Assembly: GCA_013397935.1 (NCBI GenBank)
Contig: VZRN01005166.1
Coordinates: 1,299,582-1,363,581, forward strand
DNA from: Dasyornis broadbenti
Taxonomy: Eukaryota > Chordata > Aves > Passeriformes > Dasyornithidae
Direction: 5' to 3'
DNA: 64,000 nucleotides
Below the pieces are notes generated by a model that had not been told where the DNA came from, ran no database searches, and saw only the letters and a program-made list of their open reading frames with translations. Both the position numbers and the translations under genes were made by a program. Position 1 is the first letter of the stretch. The number at the start of each line of letters is the position of its first letter. Below, piece after piece: positions 62,444-64,000 of this stretch.

Positions 62444-62707
62444 TCAAATCCAATAGATATTCCATCTTGTAATTTACCAAAAAAAAAAATAAATACTACC
62501 ATAGTACCTCTGCCTCTGAAATATGTTTTTGTAAAACTATGAATAAAAGATACTTATAATGTAGTCACTGTAAAAATTACAAGAAGTGGTAGGAAGATCA
62601 TCCTGCTACAGCATCTGCATTTTAATTTGAGTTTCAGCAGCTAAAGATTGTTTTACTGTAACATTAGAGTCTTGAAAATTAGTAAATGAAGCTTGAGCAA
62701 TTCTTCT

Positions 62708-62803
62708 TTAACTGCAGTCAAGAAGACTGAGGTCAATCTTGAAATAGACATAAGGATAGTATTCTTGATTACTCAGTTGTAACCCAGGGATGTCCATGCC
62801 AGG
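62708..62803 (-). CDS. ATP6V1C2: ATP6V1C2 last coding exon
   Basis: The exon has 31 codons and TAA (62708-62710). It starts PGMDIPGLQL after acceptor CTTCTTTTGCAG and contains EYYPYVYFKIDL, the invariant C-terminal motif of subunit C, ending LLDCS. Below it lies the 3' UTR on the - strand. Confidence 0.93.
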   Translation of the reverse strand, partial: PGMDIPGLQLSNQEYYPYVYFKIDLSLLDCS

Positions 62804-63739
62804 CTGCAAAAGAAGTAATGGCTTTAGTACCAGTAAACAAACCTGCACGGTTCCAGGCTACAGGGGATTGCTTTTGTGCTCCTCTCCCACAGGTGCAATG
62901 GAGCTTTGTATTTGCCATGTTTAAGGTGGGGAATTCACCACTGGAAATCTGGTCTGCTTCTTGTTTCAGGTTGCCTAATGTAATTAGCATTGAGAATTCA
63001 TGCTTGGTTGCTCTGTTATGAACTTGTAGCATTTTTGTGTGCTTCAGCTCTGGAGCAACTCATCTCTGTCCCTTTATGCAGTGGGACTTGTGCTTGCTGG
63101 TTTTAGGCTATTTTGAAGGCCTGCTAGCTCATTTATTGCTTTATCCTAAATTTGAATTGTAATTCAGGATATGGGGAAGGAGAAAGCAAATACGGCTGCT
63201 TGCTGAAGGCCTAGGTTATTTATAGCAGCCTTTTAAAGGGACAGAGGTGTCACAGTCCTAGCATTTTGTTCCAAATTCATTTCTCTTGCTTGTGTTGATC
63301 TGAATGTTTATAGCAGATTTTAAACTTTTTACATAGAGGAACTGCCGTAATTGAGCAGACCTGTTTTGTTCTGGTAGCTGTAAACATCAGATGCTTCAAC
63401 AGAAAATGTAAGCAATCTCTGTGCACCTGCATCATAATTTGAGCCTACCCTAATCCAGTCTGTAACCACCTGGGATTAGAGCTACATCCACGGTTCCTAG
63501 CGTTGGAGGATGTGAGGATGTGCATGCTCTAACCCCTGGACAGCGGAAGTGTTCATTTGGCTAAGCCAAGAGAAGCTGCAACATGTGCACTTGCAGTCCA
63601 AATACTTACATCCATTATACTTGCTGCTGCAACTTCATCCAGGTGTTTGAAGACCACGTTAAGGACGTCTCTCAGCCGTTTTACAGACTTCCTATTTGGG
63701 TGCAGCAGCATTGCTTGGAAATTCACAGGGAGGCCATAC
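62708..63739 (-). CDS. ATP6V1C2: V-type proton ATPase subunit C 2, last two coding exons (partial)
   Basis: Subunit C clamps the peripheral stalk to the cytosolic V1 sector of the V-ATPase and is released on pump disassembly. Two - strand exons, 63610-63739 and 62708-62803, encode YGLPVNFQAMLLHPNRKSVK, RLRDVLNVVFKHLDEVAAAS, then MDIPGLQLSNQEYYPYVYFK and a stop. These are the conserved C-terminus of the family. The intron is GT-AG (806 bp) and in phase 0. The remaining exons lie beyond 64000. Isoform 2, not 1, is chosen because ATP6V1C2 lies tail to tail with PDIA6 in other vertebrates; the sequence alone fits either paralogue less decisively. Confidence 0.93.
63610..63739 (-). CDS. ATP6V1C2: ATP6V1C2 penultimate coding exon
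   Basis: The exon is 130 nt: one base completing an arginine codon, then 43 codons starting YGLPVNFQAML and ending ASIMD. The acceptor on the - strand is GTTGTGTTCCAAG and the donor GTAAGT. No earlier exon of the gene was found between 63740 and the window end. Confidence 0.94.
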
Positions 63740-64000
63740 CTTGGAACACAACATACATGATCATGTGCTGGAGAGGGGCATAGCTTTCTGCTCCGGCCCT
63801 TCTCCCTCCTCAGCCTCCAGGCATGCCAGCTGGTGGTGCATTGCAGAAACAATGCTGCCTCCTTGTTGGAAAGCATTTTTTTTTTAAGCCAAAAGTCAAC
63901 TAAATAGTGTCTTTCTGTTTTCCCCTTCCCTGTAAATGCCCAAAGAATCATTTTTCATCAGACATGTCACCTTTTTTGTGAACATCTGTATTGTCTCCTG
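63740..64000 (-). other. ATP6V1C2 intron sequence to the window edge
   Basis: No further coding exon is visible. The - strand frame runs on upstream of the exon to 63951, but that part has no similarity to subunit C and precedes the acceptor. Confidence 0.6.

Noticed and set aside
1..64000. CRISPR arrays, operons, phage or insertion sequences
   Set aside because: The window is vertebrate; no repeat-spacer array or prokaryotic gene organisation is present.

Overview
The window reads as vertebrate nuclear DNA, from a bird and probably a songbird. Three things point there: several CR1 LINE 3' ends with the ATTCTRTG-type terminus, a solo LTR of a type I recall from passerine genomes, and a split gene whose protein is a close match to bird and mammal PDIA6. 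Base composition is AT-rich except for one CpG island at about 46.67-47.2 kb. There is nothing prokaryotic: no operons and no CRISPR.

Layout. Positions 1 to about 46.6 kb form a gene-poor region in which I cannot support any protein-coding exon. It holds decayed CR1 copies (about 1.85, 7.8, 18.5, 19.7, 33.2 and 36.0 kb), a solo LTR with flanking direct repeats (9.74-10.34 kb), a possible ERVL remnant next to it, simple repeats, one assembly gap (33360-33434), and several AT-rich blocks that look like candidate conserved non-coding elements. At 46.67-47.2 kb there is a CpG island with GC boxes and a perfect ER stress response element (CCAAT-N9-CCACG). A 306-bp CR1 fragment sits directly against it.

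PDIA6 (protein disulfide isomerase A6, P5) lies on the + strand. Twelve coding exons run from 50032 to 60967, all with GT-AG introns and consistent phase, ending in KDEL; the poly(A) signal is at 61349. The short first coding exon (start codon and first few residues) could not be found between the island and exon 2. Past PDIA6, on the - strand, are the last two coding exons of ATP6V1C2 (V-ATPase C subunit, isoform 2). The two genes converge tail to tail, the arrangement known at human 2p25.

PDIA6 acts in the ER lumen as a thiol-disulfide oxidoreductase and chaperone partner. The ERSE in the island fits its known induction by the unfolded protein response. ATP6V1C2 belongs to the cytosolic V1 sector of the proton pump and is only a chromosomal neighbour. 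I found no clearly new biological system. The points most worth checking are the ERSE promoter with its CR1 neighbour, the missing exon 1, and an in-frame ATG in the splice acceptor tract of exon 2 that would supply a plausible alternative signal peptide.
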